This document shows positions 61,352-64,000 of a stretch of 64,000 nt of DNA, one piece after another. Positions within the stretch are counted from its first letter, which is position 1. Every line of letters begins with the position of its first letter. This DNA is from JAGLON01 sp041394985 (lineage in GTDB: Bacteria > Zixibacteria > MSB-5A5 > GN15 > JAAZOE01): positions 868,001 to 932,000 of the forward strand of contig JAWLBI010000001.1 of assembly GCA_041394985.1 (NCBI GenBank), given 5' to 3'. The position numbers and the translations under genes were made by a program. The notes below the pieces were generated by a model. That model did no database searches. It saw only the letters and a program-made list of their open reading frames with translations, and was not told where the DNA came from.

Positions 61352-61765
61352 CTATTGATTTGGTTCGCCGCATATACGGGGAACCGGGTAATCTGACGGT
61401 ATTCCGCTGCCGCCCGGTAATGAGTCTAGCCAATTGGCCAGATCCTGACCTGCCTTTATTGTTTCATATAGCATTACGGCACGTTCTATTAAGCGCCATA
61501 AGGATTTCAGGAATATCCACCATGAGATCTCGCATTCATCCAATTCATCCCCAGGGTTGTTATACAGACGCCAAATAAATGCAATATCGGCTTCTGTAAT
61601 ATATCCGGCCTCCAATAAAGTATTCATGGCATCGACCGGGGGCGGCGCGATATTCGTTTCCATCCCGCTTATACTGAAATCTGTGACACCCGTTATAACA
61701 TTATCTGCCAATGCCATTGATCCCATTATCAATAGGCATGCACATGTAATGACGAGTTTTTTCAT
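61352..61765 (-). CDS. Small exported protein, cassette member 2
   Basis: 137 residues from ATG 61765, with GGAGGT ahead and signal peptide MKKLVITCACLLIMGSMALA. Middle region PPPVDAMNTLLEAGYITEAD, an aromatic, amphipathic helix (WWIFLKSLWRLIERAVMLYE) and a tail with LPGGSGIPSDYPVPRICGEP. Homologous to member 1 at low identity but with the same order. The longer TTG form (61777) reads through the ribosome site. Confidence 0.6.
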   Translation of the reverse strand: MKKLVITCACLLIMGSMALADNVITGVTDFSISGMETNIAPPPVDAMNTLLEAGYITEADIAFIWRLYNNPGDELDECEISWWIFLKSLWRLIERAVMLYETIKAGQDLANWLDSLPGGSGIPSDYPVPRICGEPNQ

Positions 61766-61862
61766 AGCTACCTCCAAGGTTAATGAATATTGTCTATCAA
61801 GGCAATTACAAATACCTTGACTGTTTATATTATCGTTAAGGCCTTAGCTGATATTTCCATAG
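61766..61862 (-). promoter_or_regulatory. Conserved upstream module 2
   Basis: Near-copy of 60450-60545. It includes AACCTTGGAGGTAGCT just before the start, TCAAGG..CCTTGA (61797-61820) and TTAAGGCCTTAGC (61836-61848). Confidence 0.65.
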
Positions 61863-62338
61863 TTCCAGGCAACCGGCCGGAGAGAGAGCGCAGGGGATTA
61901 ACCCCGCCGGGTGTCGCGCATCTCACCTCAATTTCCGATTGCCATCAAAGGTCGATGCGAAACAACCTAAAGGTGGAGTCCTCCGGCCGGATACCGTCGA
62001 TAGACGAGGGATACGTCGCATTCCCTCGATCCACACACGCGCTACAATCAGCCATCGCGAAGGCCGAAACCCGCTCTCACCCTCTGCAAGCAGGTCCGCC
62101 TCGCGACAGCCAAAAGGGGGGTACATCCCCCCATCATACAAGAGAGGGAGTTACCGTCTCGCCTCAAGGAGGATTCCTTCAGCAATTCTGGAAAACCATA
62201 TATCAACAACCGTGCCGGAATAGGCGGGCGAGTTTGTAAATCGTGTAATGTGTGTGATTGCTTTTAGTTAGGAGGATATTGCTGTGTGATAATTATGGAA
62301 TGCGATGCGGAAGAATTCGCAGATGCGAGTTTTTTCGG
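61863..62338. other. Intergenic region, no gene seen
   Basis: About 475 bases, GC-rich up to 62190, with a CCTCCGGCCGGA palindrome near 61980 and GGGGGG/CCCCCC at 62116-62130. Open frames on the plus strand lack coding character. No RNA gene recognised. Confidence 0.4.
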
Positions 62339-64000
62339 CTATTCTTCTCGCAGATGCGAATTCGGCGCGAGACCATATCTGTTGATTTTACTGCGAACCG
62401 AACTCTCGCCAATCCCCAGCTCGCGGGCGACGGCGCTGCGGTTCCAGGCGTGCCGCTCCAGAAGTGCCGCCAGCCGCTCGCGCTCCGGCACATAATCCGC
62501 CATCACCCGGTCGGCCATCTTCGCGATATCCCGCTCGCACAGTACGATCAGCTTCTCCAGTTCGGCTTTGAGCTCCCGGACATTCCCCGGCCAATCGCGA
62601 TTTTCCAATCCCGTGACCAGCCGTGCGAACGCCTCGCTATTGCCATTGACCGACAGGTCCGCGCGGTGCAGGAAATGCTCGGTCAGGGGGGCGATGTCAT
62701 CGATCCGCTCGGACAGCGGCGGCAGGTGAATTTCCACATGCCTCAGCCGCTGGTACAGATCGGGCCGGAACAGGTTGTTGCCCACCCGCTCCTTCAAATC
62801 GGCATTGGTCGCCGACAACAGCCGGAAACTGACCGTCCGCTCGGCATTCTCGCCCAGGCGGCGGAGGCTGTTTCGCTCGAGCACATCCAGCAGTTTCGCC
62901 TGCATCTGCGGCGTCGCATCCGCGATTTCATTCAGGAACAGCGTGCCGCCATTGGCCTGCTCGATCAAACCGATCCGCTCGCCGGTCGCGCCCGTGAAGG
63001 CGCCCTTGCCGTGCCCGAACAGCTCCGCCTCGATCATGTCGTTGGGAATCGCACTGATATTGATGGAGACGAAATCCCCGGTGAGGCCGCTGAGCTCGTG
63101 GATGTAGCGGGCGAGTTGATCCTTGCCCGTACCGGTCGGCCCCAGCAGCAAGATGGACATCGGCGAGTTGGCGATATTGGCCGCCATCTCGAGGTTGTCC
63201 TTCATCGTTTTTGAAACGGCGATCATCGGCGTTTTGGTGCTGCCGGCGGGGGGAGCCGCAACTTTGTGGCCGGGCAGTTCGCGGTCGACTTTTTCGACGA
63301 AGTAGGCGACCTCTTCGGTCTCGAAATATTTGCGCGCCATATACAGGAGCGCCTGGCGCTCGCCGTTGCGATAGAGGCCGGAGGTCGCGGCGGTGTAGCG
63401 TGTGACGGCCAGGTCATAATTCGATTCGATCATGGCAAACATCTCGATGGCCTTGGCGAACCACTCGCGTGCAGACTGCTCCTTACCGGCAATGGCATCG
63501 AGCTGTGCGAAGACGCGCCAGCAGGCGGCGATTTCGACGCGCTCATTGAGATGCTCGGACACTTGAAGCGCCTCGTCGGCGAACTGCTTGGCCTTGTCGT
63601 ATTGTTTGAGGCCGAAATAAGCATCGGCGATGCGGCGTTTGATTTGCGAGACGAGGTCGGATTTGGGCGCGATTTCCAGAGAGATACTCAGGCCTTGTTG
63701 GAGCGCCTCGAGCGCGGGCTGATATTCCTCGGCCAGCAGGTGTATCCACCCGAGGTTTTCGTAGTAGATGGCGCCTCGGCGTGATTCCTGATGATCTTCT
63801 ATGGGAAACTCGGTAATTATTTTAAATGCACCTTTGAAATTAAAATATAGTGAATCGAGCATTGCTGAATTTATGATAATTGGTAAATGATTCTTTGCAT
63901 GTGTCCCGAAGCTCTGTATTTGATACAGTATAGACCGAGCCTTCCTCAATTCTCCATGATTATAGTATATCGAAAAGATATTTATTAATATCGCAATCTC
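62339..64000 (-). CDS. TPR-sigma-54 activator, N-terminus outside window
   Basis: The frame stays open to the window edge, so at least 553 residues are visible and the gene starts beyond 64000. The first 200 or so residues are TPR-like (AIYYENLGWIHLLAEEYQPA, RIADAYFGLKQYDKAKQFAD). The AAA+ domain has Walker A GPTGTGKDQ, the sigma-54 loop GAFTGA and FLNEIADATP, and a C-terminal Fis-type helix-turn-helix (NRSAVARELGIGESSVRSKI). No receiver domain is visible, so control may come through the TPR region. It lies upstream of the small-protein cassette on the same strand. Confidence 0.9.
   Translation of the reverse strand, partial: EIAILINIFSIYYNHGELRKARSILYQIQSFGTHAKNHLPIIINSAMLDSLYFNFKGAFKIITEFPIEDHQESRRGAIYYENLGWIHLLAEEYQPALEALQQGLSISLEIAPKSDLVSQIKRRIADAYFGLKQYDKAKQFADEALQVSEHLNERVEIAACWRVFAQLDAIAGKEQSAREWFAKAIEMFAMIESNYDLAVTRYTAATSGLYRNGERQALLYMARKYFETEEVAYFVEKVDRELPGHKVAAPPAGSTKTPMIAVSKTMKDNLEMAANIANSPMSILLLGPTGTGKDQLARYIHELSGLTGDFVSINISAIPNDMIEAELFGHGKGAFTGATGERIGLIEQANGGTLFLNEIADATPQMQAKLLDVLERNSLRRLGENAERTVSFRLLSATNADLKERVGNNLFRPDLYQRLRHVEIHLPPLSERIDDIAPLTEHFLHRADLSVNGNSEAFARLVTGLENRDWPGNVRELKAELEKLIVLCERDIAKMADRVMADYVPERERLAALLERHAWNRSAVARELGIGESSVRSKINRYGLAPNSHLREE

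Noticed and set aside
60481..61820. Sigma-54 promoter in the duplicated upstream modules
   Set aside because: GG and GC are separated by 11 bases instead of 10 in both copies and the TGGCAC context is missing; they read better as an inverted repeat.
62258..63214. 318-codon plus-strand open frame opposite the sigma-54 activator
   Set aside because: Antisense shadow of a well-conserved AAA+ gene; Arg/Gln/Pro-rich with no motif.

Overview
The window reads as a chromosomal piece of a free-living, Gram-negative-type bacterium, probably a poorly cultured lineage of the FCB group; a Zixibacteria-like phylum is my best guess, from gene style rather than any marker-gene test. Pointers are lipoproteins and signal peptides, a PEP-CTERM protein, an FG-GAP protein with a YPNPFN-type C-terminal sorting domain, a complete classical menaquinone pathway, a proton-type F1Fo ATP synthase, several sigma-54 activators, and long intergenic stretches packed with small palindromic repeats. 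No tRNA, rRNA, CRISPR array or phage was seen.

Layout. 1-5.5 kb: partial TPR gene, BatA-like VWA membrane protein, ABC-F ATPase and flavodoxin-like gene, one probable transcription unit. 5.5-6.3 kb: PEP-CTERM protein on the minus strand. 6.8-17.4 kb: aroF-menF-menD-menH-menB-(small barrel-like protein)-menA-menC-menE, closed by a convergent hotdog thioesterase, so chorismate supply and almost all menaquinone steps lie together. 17.6-20 kb: methyltransferase, ECF-type S component, and a two-domain SLOG/AbiGi-like protein of unknown function. 20.2-27.6 kb: ATP synthase operon (atpZ, atpI-like, B, E, F, H, A, G, D, C) with a clear promoter and terminator; atpZ has no ordinary start codon.

27.7-31.4 kb: tandem exported paralogues and a YfbK-like VWA lipoprotein. 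31.8-32.8 kb: a RAYT transposase between two 115-bp direct repeats. 32.8-38.6 kb: a divergon with a substrate-binding-like protein, a histidine kinase and an NtrC-type regulator facing a lipoprotein beta-propeller gene that has a sigma-54 promoter and an upstream palindrome. 38.7-43.4 kb: repeat-rich accessory stretch with the FG-GAP protein, an IS481-like element and a DUF559 nuclease gene beside palindromes.

43.4-54.7 kb, mostly minus strand: copA with a cystathionine synthase/lyase gene, an ECF sigma factor, an M23 peptidase, punA-divIVA-yggS, and a YyaL-type protein. 55-64 kb: exported TPR protein, two DUF4412-like exported proteins, an ankyrin lipoprotein, then a cassette of two related small exported proteins flanking a CPBP-type membrane protease, each small gene with its own near-identical upstream module, and finally a TPR/sigma-54 activator gene that runs off the window.

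Best candidates for something undescribed are the small-protein/CPBP cassette (59.98-61.87 kb), the SLOG/AbiGi-like gene (18.8 kb), the sigma-54 divergon (32.8-38.6 kb), and the hairpin families with conserved frames and changing stems (38.8-39.5 kb and around the RAYT).
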